Source: Lachnospiraceae bacterium
Lineage (GTDB): Bacteria > Bacillota > Clostridia > Lachnospirales > Lachnospiraceae
Direction of reading: 5' to 3'
Length of the DNA stretch: 64,000 nt
Assembly (NCBI GenBank): GCA_024697065.1
Contig: JAILGE010000031.1
Coordinates: 146,839-210,838, forward strand
Under the pieces are notes generated by a model. It made no database searches. It was not told the origin of the DNA and saw only the letters and a program-made list of their open reading frames with translations. Shown here piece by piece: positions 28,401 through 37,840 of this stretch; within the stretch, counting starts at the first letter, position 1; every line of letters starts with the position of its first letter. A program made the position numbers and the translations under genes.

Positions 28401-29232
28401 TCCTTCAGTACATGTCTGCAGAAACCGCGTGGCAAAGCCTACAGTATTCATTCCGGTCATGCCCGGTACCAACTGCGAATATGATACGGCGAGAGCTTTT
28501 GAAATGGCCGGAGCAAAGGTTGTTACAGGTATTTTCCGCAACAGGACTGCAGAGGATATCAGAGATTCCGTAGAAGAATATGTTAAGGCAATCTCACAGG
28601 CCCAGATCATAATGTTCCCCGGCGGATTTTCCGCAGGTGATGAGCCGGACGGAAGTGCAAAATTCTTCGCAACAGCATTCCAGAATGACAGATTAAAAGA
28701 TGCTGTAATGAGACTGCTAAATGAGAGGGACGGACTTGCACTCGGTATATGTAACGGATTCCAGGCTCTCATCAAATTAGGTCTTGTGCCTTTCGGAGAG
28801 ATCGTGGGACAGAAGCCCGATTCACCTACACTTACTTACAATACCATCAACCGTCATATATCCAAGATCGCTTATACGAAGGTTGTTTCCAACTTAAGTC
28901 CCTGGCTTGCAGGATGTGAGAACGGCAAGGTTTACTGTTCACCTGCATCACACGGTGAGGGACGTTTCGTAGCACCTAAGGAATGGATCGAAAAGCTCAA
29001 GGCAGCAGGACAGGTTGCTACGGTTTATTCGGATCCTGACGGTAATGTTTCAATGGATGAAGAGTGGAATGTAAACGGATCCTTTGAAGCTATCGAAGGT
29101 ATCACATCTCCTGACGGAAGAGTATTCGGTAAGATGGCTCATCCCGAGAGAAGAGGTGATCATGTTGCTATCAACATTTACGGAGAACAGGATCTTAAGA
29201 TCTTCGAATCCGGTGTAAATTACTTTAAGTAA
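25435..29232 (+). CDS. purL: Phosphoribosylformylglycinamidine synthase, single-chain (with glutaminase domain)
   Basis: FKNETHNHPTEIEPFGGAATCLGG, SDHCRHTTF, C-terminal ALGICNGFQALIKLG glutaminase; GTG start. Confidence 0.96.
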   Translation: MGNVRRIYVAKKPEYAVKSSELKEEITGYLGINGVESLRIYSRYDVENVSDQVFERACRKVFSEPPVDELYLEKIDIPEGARVFGVEYLPGQYDQRADSAEQCIRFLKEDEQPVVKTAKTYVICGNITDEEFARIKAHCINPVDSRETGMEKPDTLISEYDEPADVKIFDGFRDMSEDDLKALYDSLGLAMTFKDFLHIRNYFKDEENRDPSMTEIRVLDTYWSDHCRHTTFATELKNVQFEEGYYRTPLETTYLSYLDTRKDIYGDRKDKFVCLMDLALIAMKKLKKDGVLTDMEVSDEINACSIIVPVEIDPGDGGEKYTEEWLINFKNETHNHPTEIEPFGGAATCLGGAIRDPLSGRTYVYQAMRITGAADPTVPVADTLKGKLPQMKLVRGAAGGYSSYGNQIGLATGLVKEIYHPNYVAKRMEIGAVMGAAPRKDVKRLNSDPGDIIILLGGRTGRDGCGGATGASKAHTEKSISVCGAEVQKGNPPTERKLQRLFRRPEVSSLIKKCNDFGAGGVSVAIGELAPGLQVDLDKVTKKYAGLDGTELAISESQERMAVVIDPKDEEAFMKYAAEENLEATKVAVVTEEPRLVLNWRGKDIVNLSRAFLDTNGAHQETSVKVDIPSKEDNYLEKIAISEVKEDLDKNDVKAAWLHTLSDLNVCSQKGLVEMFDASIGSASVYMPYGGKYQLTETQTMAAKLPLSGLHTSDTVTLMSYGFDPYLSSWSPYHGAIYSVLTSVSKIVAAGGDYKKVHFTFQEYFRRMSEDPERWSEPFAALLGAYDAQLGFGLASIGGKDSMSGTFNNIDVPPTLVSFAVDVAKQDDIITPEFKKAGDKLVVFTVPKDEFDIPVYREVMEMYDEVAELIASGKVKAAYVLDAYGLPAALSKMGFGNGLGAKLYDELDADEIFADRIGEIVLEMDNASEDDFRSDVIIAGEVTDCDFVIGDVKISQSEALDSWKKKLDKVYPYTAVKGDRKVDMPVYNAPSVHVCRNRVAKPTVFIPVMPGTNCEYDTARAFEMAGAKVVTGIFRNRTAEDIRDSVEEYVKAISQAQIIMFPGGFSAGDEPDGSAKFFATAFQNDRLKDAVMRLLNERDGLALGICNGFQALIKLGLVPFGEIVGQKPDSPTLTYNTINRHISKIAYTKVVSNLSPWLAGCENGKVYCSPASHGEGRFVAPKEWIEKLKAAGQVATVYSDPDGNVSMDEEWNVNGSFEAIEGITSPDGRVFGKMAHPERRGDHVAINIYGEQDLKIFESGVNYFK

Positions 29233-29269
29233 ATCATATCGGTCAGGATCAACCCGAAGGGGGAAAGCG

Positions 29270-30298
29270 ATGCTCATAAGAGAAGAACTCGAGCAGGCAG
29301 AGAAAGAAAACTTAAGTCAGTTTGCTACTCTTTCCGTGAATACAAAAGGCCGCGTGGTTGAAGAACCGCCATGCGACATCCGACCCGTATTCCAGAGAGA
29401 CAGGGACAGGATCATCCACTCAAAGGCTTTCAGACGTCTTAAGGATAAGACCCAGGTGTTCCTTAATCCGGAAGGAGATCATTACAGGACCCGACTTACT
29501 CACACTCTGGAAGTCAGCCAGATAGCAAGGACTATAGCCAGAGCACTGCATCTTAACGAGGATCTGACGGAGGCCATCGCTCTCGGTCATGACCTGGGAC
29601 ATACACCCTTCGGACATGCCGGCGAAAGAGCACTGAATCATGTGCTGGAGAGGAAGTTCGGTAAGGACAGAAGTTTCTATTTCAGTCACAGTGAACAGGG
29701 TGTCAGGGTTGCCGAAGTTCTCGAACGCGAGGGCAGAGGCCTTAACCTGACATGGGAAGTGCGTGACGGTATTCTTAATCACCAGACCGAAAATACTCCT
29801 TCTACCCTGGAAGGAAAAGTTGTAAGACTGTCGGATAAATTTGCTTATATACATCATGATATGGATGATGCGATAAGAGCCAAGGTGCTTTCCGATACGG
29901 ATGTACCTGTGGAGATAGGAAGTGTATTGGGCTTTACCACCAAGGAAAGACTCGATCATCTTATCCATAATACCATCCGTTCAAGTATAGGCAAAAATGA
30001 TATCTGCATGGATCCGGAAGTATATCATGCAATGATGAGTATGAGACAGTTCATGTTCTACCATGTATATTCCAATCCTGTAGTAAAGGGAGAGGAATAT
30101 AAGGCTGTTGAGCTTGTGGAGACTCTCCTGGAATACTTCTGCGATCACAGCGCGGAGATGCCAAGAGAGTATCAGATGCTCATGGAGAATGGTGACCCCG
30201 CATGGAGAGTTGCATGTGATTATATCGCATCCATGACCGACAGATATGCGATACAGAAATACGAAGAATTATTTATACCTAAATCATGGCGGTATTGA
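29270..30298 (+). CDS. dGTPase-like HD-domain triphosphohydrolase
   Basis: RRLKDKTQVFLNPEGDHYRTRLTHTLEVSQIARTIAR; GHDLGHTPFGHAGE. Confidence 0.92.
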   Translation: MLIREELEQAEKENLSQFATLSVNTKGRVVEEPPCDIRPVFQRDRDRIIHSKAFRRLKDKTQVFLNPEGDHYRTRLTHTLEVSQIARTIARALHLNEDLTEAIALGHDLGHTPFGHAGERALNHVLERKFGKDRSFYFSHSEQGVRVAEVLEREGRGLNLTWEVRDGILNHQTENTPSTLEGKVVRLSDKFAYIHHDMDDAIRAKVLSDTDVPVEIGSVLGFTTKERLDHLIHNTIRSSIGKNDICMDPEVYHAMMSMRQFMFYHVYSNPVVKGEEYKAVELVETLLEYFCDHSAEMPREYQMLMENGDPAWRVACDYIASMTDRYAIQKYEELFIPKSWRY

Positions 30299-30301
30299 TC
30301 T

Positions 30302-32134
30302 ATGCCATATTATCCGCAGGAACTGATCGAAGAGATCAGAGAAAAAAATGATATCCTCGATGTGATCGGAAGCCGGGTCAAACTGAAAAAACAAGGCTCC
30401 TATTATTTCGGGCTCTGCCCTTTTCATCATGAAAAGTCGCCTTCTTTTGCCGTAACCCCTTCTAATCAGATGTTTTATTGCTTCGGTTGTCACGAATCGG
30501 GAAATGTTATCTCCTTCGTGATGAAGTATGAGAATTATACATTTACCGAAGCTGTTAAGATGCTTGCCGAACGGGCAAATATCAAACTTCCCGAGATCAG
30601 ATATACCGAAGAGATGCGAAGGGAAGCTGATAAACGCGAACGTTTGATGGAGATCGTCAATGAAGCCGAGAAATACTTTTATCATCAGCTTCGTACAAAA
30701 GACGGGGAACTTGGAAAGAAATATCTTACGGACAGAAAGCTTACCGAAGAGACAATGCAGCATTTCGGGGTGGGATATTCACTTCAGTACAGCAATGATC
30801 TTGTAAGATATTTAAAGTATAAGGGCTTTGATGATGATCTTATAAGGGACTCGGGACTGGGTATTTTCTATGAACGCGAGGGCATGACAGACAAGTTCAT
30901 CAATCGCGTGATGTTCCCTATACAGAATATCCATGACAAGGTTATCGGCTTCGGCGGAAGAGTGATGGGAGATGCCAAGCCGAAGTATCTCAACTCACCT
31001 GAAAGTGAGATCTTTGAGAAAAGAAAGAATCTCTATGGATTAAATTATGCCAGAGTATCCAGAAAGGATAATTTTATTCTTTGCGAAGGATATATGGATG
31101 TTATCGCAATGCATCAGGCCGGATTCAATCAGGCCGTAGCTTCGCTGGGAACCGCTTTTACACCCGAGCAGGCGATGCTCCTCAAACGTTTTTCCAAGAA
31201 TGTTCTGCTGGCATATGACAGTGACGGCGCCGGAGTGAATGCTGCGCTTAAGGCTCTTGCCATACTGGCTGAAATGGAGATAAACGGCCGCGTTATAGAT
31301 ATGCGCCCGTATAAAGATCCGGATGAATTTATAAAGAATCTCGGAGCTGAAGAGTTCCAAAAGAGGATAGATCATGCCGAGAACGGTTTCCTGTTTGAAA
31401 TCAGACAAAGACGTGCGGCATATGTTATAGATGCGGAACATCCGGATAACAAGACTGCCTTTGCAAAAGATGTTGCAGGCATGCTCTGCAGATTTGAAGA
31501 AGAGATCGAACGAGAAAGCTATCTGACTTCGGTGTCGGAACAGTACGGGATAGATCCGGGACAGTTGAGGAAAGCCGTGATCTCTTTGGCCGGAAGAGAT
31601 GCAGGCAATAAGAAGGCCATGACTCTCCGTACCAGGGATGATTCCGACAGAGAGATGAAAGCAAAAAAGGAAGAGGGTGCAGCTGCGGCCGCGGCAAAGG
31701 CCCAGCGTTTATTGCTTAACTGGCTGGCAAAACGTCCGGAGCTTTTTGAACAGATCGGTGAAGATATCACTGAAGAGGATTTTTCGGATCCTCTCTACAG
31801 GATAGTCGCAGGTAAGCTCTTCGACCAGATAGTTGCAGGCAAAGTCACTCCCGTGGCTATAATGGACGGCTTTGAAGATAAGGAAGAGCAAAGAAGAGTC
31901 GGAGAGATATTCTTTACGGAAATAGGCGGGCCGGAGAGGGAAGGGCTTTTACAGTCCGAAGAGATAACCTCGGAAGATAAGGCGAGAGCCTTTCATGATG
32001 TAATAGTAAATATAAAGAAGAACAGTATCGAAAAGCTGGCCGCAGAGTCGGGGAGCAGTATGGAGTCGCTGGATAAGCTCCTTAAGGCAAAAAGGTCTCT
32101 GCAGGTGCTTGAGACGAAGAAATATACGATTTGA
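30302..32134 (+). CDS. dnaG: DNA primase
   Basis: CPFHHEKSPSFAVTPSNQMFYCFGC zinc finger; EGYMDVIAMHQAG Toprim. Confidence 0.97.
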   Translation: MPYYPQELIEEIREKNDILDVIGSRVKLKKQGSYYFGLCPFHHEKSPSFAVTPSNQMFYCFGCHESGNVISFVMKYENYTFTEAVKMLAERANIKLPEIRYTEEMRREADKRERLMEIVNEAEKYFYHQLRTKDGELGKKYLTDRKLTEETMQHFGVGYSLQYSNDLVRYLKYKGFDDDLIRDSGLGIFYEREGMTDKFINRVMFPIQNIHDKVIGFGGRVMGDAKPKYLNSPESEIFEKRKNLYGLNYARVSRKDNFILCEGYMDVIAMHQAGFNQAVASLGTAFTPEQAMLLKRFSKNVLLAYDSDGAGVNAALKALAILAEMEINGRVIDMRPYKDPDEFIKNLGAEEFQKRIDHAENGFLFEIRQRRAAYVIDAEHPDNKTAFAKDVAGMLCRFEEEIERESYLTSVSEQYGIDPGQLRKAVISLAGRDAGNKKAMTLRTRDDSDREMKAKKEEGAAAAAAKAQRLLLNWLAKRPELFEQIGEDITEEDFSDPLYRIVAGKLFDQIVAGKVTPVAIMDGFEDKEEQRRVGEIFFTEIGGPEREGLLQSEEITSEDKARAFHDVIVNIKKNSIEKLAAESGSSMESLDKLLKAKRSLQVLETKKYTI

Positions 32135-32583
32135 AAAAGAAGATTTTTTTTATCCTTCTTTCAGTTCTGTGGATGGTGATCATTTTTTCATTTTCACAAG
32201 AACCGGCAGAGGAATCGGGAGAGACAAGTGGAAGACTGATAATCCTTATAGGAGAGTTATTTAATGTTTCCGATAAGGAATTATTTGCGCTCCGTTATGA
32301 AGTGATATTAAGGAAATGCGCACATGTTACCGAGTATATGATACTTGCGGCATTCCTGTGCGGAGCATCTTACAGGAAGAACAGGAGCTTAGGGATAAAT
32401 ATGGCGCTGCCTGTCCTTATATCTGCTTTATACGCATGCAGCGATGAATTTCATCAATTGTATGTTCCCGGGAGAGACGGAAATATCACAGATGTATTTA
32501 TAGATACTGCAGGCGCTGCAGTTTCAACGGCTTTGATCACATTTATCAGAGTCGGGATAAACAGGAAAAATAAGGAAAGATGA
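32131..32583 (+). CDS. VanZ-family protein
   Basis: FSFSQEPAEESG, KCAHVTEYMILAAFL, SDEFHQLYVPGRDGNITDVFIDTAGA; TTG start overlapping dnaG stop. Confidence 0.9.
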   Translation: MKKKIFFILLSVLWMVIIFSFSQEPAEESGETSGRLIILIGELFNVSDKELFALRYEVILRKCAHVTEYMILAAFLCGASYRKNRSLGINMALPVLISALYACSDEFHQLYVPGRDGNITDVFIDTAGAAVSTALITFIRVGINRKNKER

Positions 32584-33344
32584 TGGAAAACAGAAGCCTC
32601 GGGGAGAGACTTGATGCTGTGATTCGTCTCGCGGGAGAAGGCAGATGCATTGCGGATGCGGGATGTGATCACGGATATGTATGTATAAATCTGATAAAGG
32701 GAGGTTTCTTTGAAAGAGCCATTGCAATGGATCTTAGGGAAGGACCTCTTGCACGTGCAGGGATGAATGTCGCCGCAAACGGATTATCTGCAAAGATAGA
32801 CTGCCGGATCTCGGACGGCCTTGCCGCGTTGGATAAAGACGAAGCCGATACGGTTGTTGTTGCGGGAATGGGTGGAGCACTTATCTGCGAGATAATGGAC
32901 AGAGAGCCGGATAAGTTTAAAGCGCTGGATCATTTTGTCCTTCAGCCTCAGTCTGAGATAGGGGAAGTACGAAAGCATTTAAGAGAGACGGGCTTTGTTA
33001 TCACGGATGAGGATGCAGTGAAGGATGAAGGGAAATATTATTTTATGTTTCGCGTAAGTCCTGTATCGGAGACGGAAGCAGTATCAGAGGATCCGGATGA
33101 ACAGGGGATGTATGATTCTTTCGGACGTATTTTGATCGAAAGGAAAAATGCTGTACTGAAGGAATGGCTGCTCCGTGAGAAGTGCGTCAAAGAAAGCATC
33201 TTAAAAGGTTTGAGCTCGGGGGAAGCAAAGAGTGAGACCGGTGCACCGGATGAGAGTGAGATACCCGAACGGATATTAAAACGCAGGATTGAAGTGAATG
33301 AGGATATCAGACTTATAGATCTTGCGCTTGAGAGAATGGAATGA
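32580..33344 (+). CDS. trmK: tRNA (adenine22-N1)-methyltransferase TrmK family
   Basis: IADAGCDHGYVCINLI, VVAGMGGALICEIM, LQPQSEIGEVRKHL. Confidence 0.9.
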   Translation: MMENRSLGERLDAVIRLAGEGRCIADAGCDHGYVCINLIKGGFFERAIAMDLREGPLARAGMNVAANGLSAKIDCRISDGLAALDKDEADTVVVAGMGGALICEIMDREPDKFKALDHFVLQPQSEIGEVRKHLRETGFVITDEDAVKDEGKYYFMFRVSPVSETEAVSEDPDEQGMYDSFGRILIERKNAVLKEWLLREKCVKESILKGLSSGEAKSETGAPDESEIPERILKRRIEVNEDIRLIDLALERME

Positions 33345-33369
33345 ATAGAGAAGTCGAAAGGAGAAGTTT

Positions 33370-34152
33370 ATGTTTCTCGAAGATGTGATCTCTAAGCTGG
33401 AGGAATTATCTCCGCCTTCGTTTGCGGAAAGCTGGGATAACTCCGGACTGATGTGCGGAAGGAACAGGAAGGAAGTAAAGAACATCCTGTTGTCGGTTGA
33501 TGCAACGGATTCCGTTGTTGAAGAGGCTGTGCTTACAGGAGCGGATCTTCTTCTTACACATCACCCTTTGATATTTACTTCCATATCTCACATTTCAGAA
33601 AATGATATAACCGGGAGAAGACTTCTGAAACTTATCTCATCGGATATTGCCTGCTATGCGATGCATACCAATTTCGATGTGGTGGGCATGGCGGATGAAG
33701 CCGCTGACAGACTGGACTTAAAAGACAGAGCGGTTTTGATGGTAACTAGCGAAGATTCCCTGTCGAAGGAAGGTATAGGCAGAGTCGGTGATCTGGGTCA
33801 GGAGATGACACTGGCGGACTGCGCTGAAATGGTAAAGGACGTTTTTCTGGTGGACAGTGTGAGAGTATACGGTGACACGGCAAAGAAAGTTAAACGTGCG
33901 GCCATCTCTCCGGGCTCCGGCAAGAAGATGAGTAAATATGCCATAGCCGCATCTGCGGACGTACTGATCACAGGAGATATGGATCATCATGAAGGAATAG
34001 ATGCTGTGGCCTGCGGACTTGCAGTTATCGATGCGGGACACTGGGGGATCGAAAAGATCTTTTGCACATATATGAGGGATTTTATCATTAAGGAAATGCC
34101 GGGAATAAATGTAAGTATTGCTTCACAGGCATCACCCTTTACAGTTATATGA
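33370..34152 (+). CDS. Nif3-like dinuclear metal-centre protein
   Basis: SWDNSGLMCG, LLLTHHPLIF, TGDMDHHEGIDAVACGLAVIDAGHWGIEK. Confidence 0.92.
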   Translation: MFLEDVISKLEELSPPSFAESWDNSGLMCGRNRKEVKNILLSVDATDSVVEEAVLTGADLLLTHHPLIFTSISHISENDITGRRLLKLISSDIACYAMHTNFDVVGMADEAADRLDLKDRAVLMVTSEDSLSKEGIGRVGDLGQEMTLADCAEMVKDVFLVDSVRVYGDTAKKVKRAAISPGSGKKMSKYAIAASADVLITGDMDHHEGIDAVACGLAVIDAGHWGIEKIFCTYMRDFIIKEMPGINVSIASQASPFTVI

Positions 34153-34174
34153 TTACAAATGAGGAGGAAATAAT

Positions 34175-35836
34175 ATGAGTGATATCACATTGACTATCGA
34201 CGGAGAAAAGAAAAAATACCCCGCAGGCACAACCTTCGAACAGATCGCTGATGAATACCAGAGCAGATATGACGGACAGATAGCGCTGGTTTCGGAGGAC
34301 GGTACATACAGGGAATTACATAAGAAGATAAAGAAAGATGCTTCTGTGGAATTCATAACCTTCAAGGATATGAGCGGACATAAGACATATGTAAGGACGG
34401 CTATCCTTATCCTTATGAAAGCGCTTGATGATGAGCTTAAGAACGACAAGTCAAAGCAGTTTAAAGTGGAATTTGTAGTAGGGAACGGATACTACGTTAA
34501 TCCTCTTTTTGATATCGAGATCACTGAAGAATTTGCGCAGAATGTTAAGAAGCGCATGATGAAAATGGTTGAGGATAAGCTTCCGATCGTGAAGTCTTCT
34601 CTTCCTACCGCAGAGGCCAGAGCCATCTTTGCTGAAGCAGGTATGCATGATAAAGACAGGCTTTTCAGATTCAGAAGAGGCTCCAGCGTAAATATTTACG
34701 ATCTTGACGGATACAAAGATTATTATTACGGATATATGATGCCCAATGCAGGCTATATCAAATACTTTGACCTAAAACCTTACAAGATGGGACTGGTACT
34801 GCTCCTGCCGGAAGTATCGGAGCCTACCACTGTAAAGCCTTTCGTGCCCAGAGAAAAACTCTTTAATGCATTATGGACAGGTGAAGAGTGGGGACAGAAA
34901 CTTCGTATCAGTACCGTAGGAGATCTCAATGAGAGGATCTGCTCTGGCGGTATGGGAGATGTTATCCTTGTTCAGGAAGCGCTTCAGGAAAGAAGGATCG
35001 CAGAGATTGCTTCCGATATAGTAAAGCGCGGCGGCATTAAGTTTGTTATGATCGCAGGTCCTTCTTCATCCGGTAAGACAACTTTTTCGCACAGACTTTC
35101 GATCCAGCTTGCAAGCTTCGGTCTGTCACCCCATCCCATCGGAGTAGATGATTATTTCAAGAACAGAAAAGATACACCGAAGGATGAGGATGGAAATTAT
35201 AATTTTGAGTGCCTTGAAGCCATCGATGTGGAACTCTTCAATTCCGATATGTTAAAACTCCTTAAGGGAGAGCGGGTTGAGCTTCCTACTTTTAATTTCG
35301 TGACGGGAACAAGGGAATATAAAGGAAATTATAAGCAGCTGGGGCCAGATGATATCCTTGTTATTGAAGGTATCCACGGATTAAATGACAAGATGAGCTA
35401 TGCACTGCCCGTAGAGAGTAAATACAAGATCTATATCAGTGCTCTTACATCACTCAATATAGATGAGCACAACAGGATACCCACGACGGACAACAGACTC
35501 TTACGACGCATGGTCAGAGATGCAAGAACAAGAGGCGCGAGCGCAGAGAGAACCATCGGAATGTGGCCTTCGGTAAGACGCGGTGAAGAGGAGAATATCT
35601 TCCCCTTCCAGGAAAATGTTGATGCAACATTTAATTCCGCATCCATATTCGAACTGGCTGCATTAAAGCCTATTGCGGAACCGCTGCTTTATTCGGTGAC
35701 TCCCGACAAGCCGGAATATTATGAAGCTAAAAGGCTTCTTAAATTCCTGGATTATTTCCTCGCGATCGATTCGGAACACCTTCCGTTCAATTCGATTGTG
35801 CGCGAGTTTGTTGGTGGCAGCTGCTTTAAAGTGTGA
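34175..35836 (+). CDS. Nucleoside (uridine-like) kinase with N-terminal TGS/ThrRS-like module
   Basis: TGS-like N-terminus ITLTIDGEKKKYPAGTTFEQIADEY; GPSSSGKTTFSHRL Walker A. Confidence 0.9.
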   Translation: MSDITLTIDGEKKKYPAGTTFEQIADEYQSRYDGQIALVSEDGTYRELHKKIKKDASVEFITFKDMSGHKTYVRTAILILMKALDDELKNDKSKQFKVEFVVGNGYYVNPLFDIEITEEFAQNVKKRMMKMVEDKLPIVKSSLPTAEARAIFAEAGMHDKDRLFRFRRGSSVNIYDLDGYKDYYYGYMMPNAGYIKYFDLKPYKMGLVLLLPEVSEPTTVKPFVPREKLFNALWTGEEWGQKLRISTVGDLNERICSGGMGDVILVQEALQERRIAEIASDIVKRGGIKFVMIAGPSSSGKTTFSHRLSIQLASFGLSPHPIGVDDYFKNRKDTPKDEDGNYNFECLEAIDVELFNSDMLKLLKGERVELPTFNFVTGTREYKGNYKQLGPDDILVIEGIHGLNDKMSYALPVESKYKIYISALTSLNIDEHNRIPTTDNRLLRRMVRDARTRGASAERTIGMWPSVRRGEEENIFPFQENVDATFNSASIFELAALKPIAEPLLYSVTPDKPEYYEAKRLLKFLDYFLAIDSEHLPFNSIVREFVGGSCFKV

Positions 35837-35902
35837 CTTTGATTTGGCAAAATTTAGTTTGAGCAATTTGTAAAAAAATGCGTGAACAATAAGCTAAATA
35901 TT

Positions 35903-35930
35903 TTGACAGACTTTTCGCAGTCGGTATGAT
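35903..35930 (+). promoter_or_regulatory. Promoter of rnpB
   Basis: TTGACA -16 nt- TATGAT ending ~12 nt before the RNA 5' end. Confidence 0.7.
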
Positions 35931-35942
35931 ACAATCTTGATG

Positions 35943-36285
35943 AAGCGGAACGGATGATCGCATGCGTTAAGCGTGAGGAAAGTCCGGGCTTCGCAGGGCA
36001 GGATGCCGGATAACGTCCGGCGGAGGTGACTCCCGGGAAAGTGCAACAGAAAACAAACAGCCGCGCAAGCGGTAATGGTGAAAAGGCAGTGTAAGAGACT
36101 ACCGGTCTGACGGTAACGGCAGACGCATTGTAAACCCCATCCGAAGCAAGACCAAACAGAGGACTATGGGCCGGCCCGGTCCGTCTTCAGGTAGGTCGCT
36201 TAAGCCTGGTGGTAACATCAGGATCAGACAGATGATCATCCCGGCGCGAAAGCGCTATGACAGAACCCGGCTTACAGTTCCGCTT
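35943..36285 (+). ncRNA. rnpB: RNase P RNA
   Basis: GAGGAAAGTCCGGGCT, CAGAAAACAAACAGCCGC, ACAGAACCCGGCTTACAG, closing AAGCGGAAC/GTTCCGCTT. Confidence 0.96.
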
Positions 36286-36398
36286 TTAATTGATAAAGTA
36301 TCAGGGGAACGCTCCTGATATCAGAATAATGATAAGCCTTATATTCCGTACCGGAGTTCCGGCGCGGGATATGATCCTCAGGTCCTAAGGGAAAAACT

Positions 36399-37778
36399 AT
36401 GTCAGGCAGGAATGACGGAAGTATAGATATTTTTTCATACATGCAGACCCTTGGTGAAAAAGATGCTGAAAAAGAGTCACCTTTGGCAGCAAGGATGCGA
36501 CCTGAGACCCTGGATGAGATCGTGGGACAATCTCATATCATAGGTAAGGATAAACTTCTTTACAGAGCAGTCAAGGCAGACAGGATCAGTTCTTTGATCT
36601 TCTATGGTCCGCCCGGAACGGGCAAGACAACTCTTGCAAAAGTTATTGCAAATACTACCAGCGCTGTATTTGAGCAGATCAATGCAACGACTTCCGGTAA
36701 AAAGGATATGGGGGAGGTAGTAGAAAAAGCAAAGCAGGAGAGGGTTCTTAAGGGAAAAAGGACCATTCTTTTTATCGACGAGATACACAGATTCAACAAG
36801 GCGCAGCAGGATTTTCTTCTTCCTTATGTTGAGGACGGAACGATCATCCTTATCGGTGCCACAACAGAAAATCCATATTTTGAAGTGAACGGAGCTTTGA
36901 TCTCCCGTTCAAGTATATTTGAACTCTATCCTCTTTCCGCAGAGGATCTTGAGATACTTATAAGGCGTGCCGTTTATGATGAGAAAAAGGGCATGGGAGC
37001 ATACGATGCGGTTATCGACGATGATGCGGTCGCTTTCCTTGCCGAACAGGCAGGAGGAGATGCCAGGAGCGCTCTCAATGCGGTTGAACTCGGCATACTT
37101 ACTACGGAACGCTCGGAAGACAAAAAGATACATCTGACAGTCGATGTGATCCAGGAGTGTGTTCAGAAACGTCGGATCAAATTCGATAAGACAGGTGATA
37201 ATCATTACGATACTATTTCAGCTTTTATAAAGAGTATGAGAGGGTCCGATCCGGATGCGGCGGTTTATTACCTTGCAAAGATGCTTTATGCCGGTGAGGA
37301 TATCAAATTTATCGCCCGCAGGATAATGATATGTGCTGCAGAGGATGTGGGACTTGCGGATCCTCAGGCACTTACCGTTGCAACATCCGCCGCGCTTGCG
37401 GTTGAAAGGATCGGTATGCCGGAAAGTCAGATAATACTAGCAGAAGCCGTTAATTATGTAGCTTCGGCGCCTAAAAGCAACGCGTCGAACAATTCGATAG
37501 AGAAAGCTCTTAATTGTGTGGAGGAAAAAGGAGACCTGCCTGTTCCGAATCACTTAAGGGATGCCCATTACAAGGGGGCGGCAAAGCTTGGCCGCGGAGA
37601 GGGATACAAATATGCGCATGACTATCCCGGGCATTATGTTGAACAACAGTATCTGCCTTATGAACTGACAGGTGAGAAATTCTATGAGCCGTCGGAACAG
37701 GGGTATGAGAAGAAAGTGCGTGACCACCTTGCACGACTTAGGAACCGTGCGGAGAAGCCGCAGGGAAAGGAGGATTAG
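36399..37778 (+). CDS. rarA: Replication-associated recombination protein RarA/MgsA (AAA+)
   Basis: RMRPETLDEIVGQSHI, YGPPGTGKTTLAKVIA, FIDEIHRFNKAQQDFLLPYVE. Confidence 0.95.
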   Translation: MSGRNDGSIDIFSYMQTLGEKDAEKESPLAARMRPETLDEIVGQSHIIGKDKLLYRAVKADRISSLIFYGPPGTGKTTLAKVIANTTSAVFEQINATTSGKKDMGEVVEKAKQERVLKGKRTILFIDEIHRFNKAQQDFLLPYVEDGTIILIGATTENPYFEVNGALISRSSIFELYPLSAEDLEILIRRAVYDEKKGMGAYDAVIDDDAVAFLAEQAGGDARSALNAVELGILTTERSEDKKIHLTVDVIQECVQKRRIKFDKTGDNHYDTISAFIKSMRGSDPDAAVYYLAKMLYAGEDIKFIARRIMICAAEDVGLADPQALTVATSAALAVERIGMPESQIILAEAVNYVASAPKSNASNNSIEKALNCVEEKGDLPVPNHLRDAHYKGAAKLGRGEGYKYAHDYPGHYVEQQYLPYELTGEKFYEPSEQGYEKKVRDHLARLRNRAEKPQGKED

Positions 37779-37840
37779 AAAACTGTAGCTTCCAGACCGC
37801 AAAAAGAAATTTAATTATGAGTTGTGGGAGTTTAAATAAA

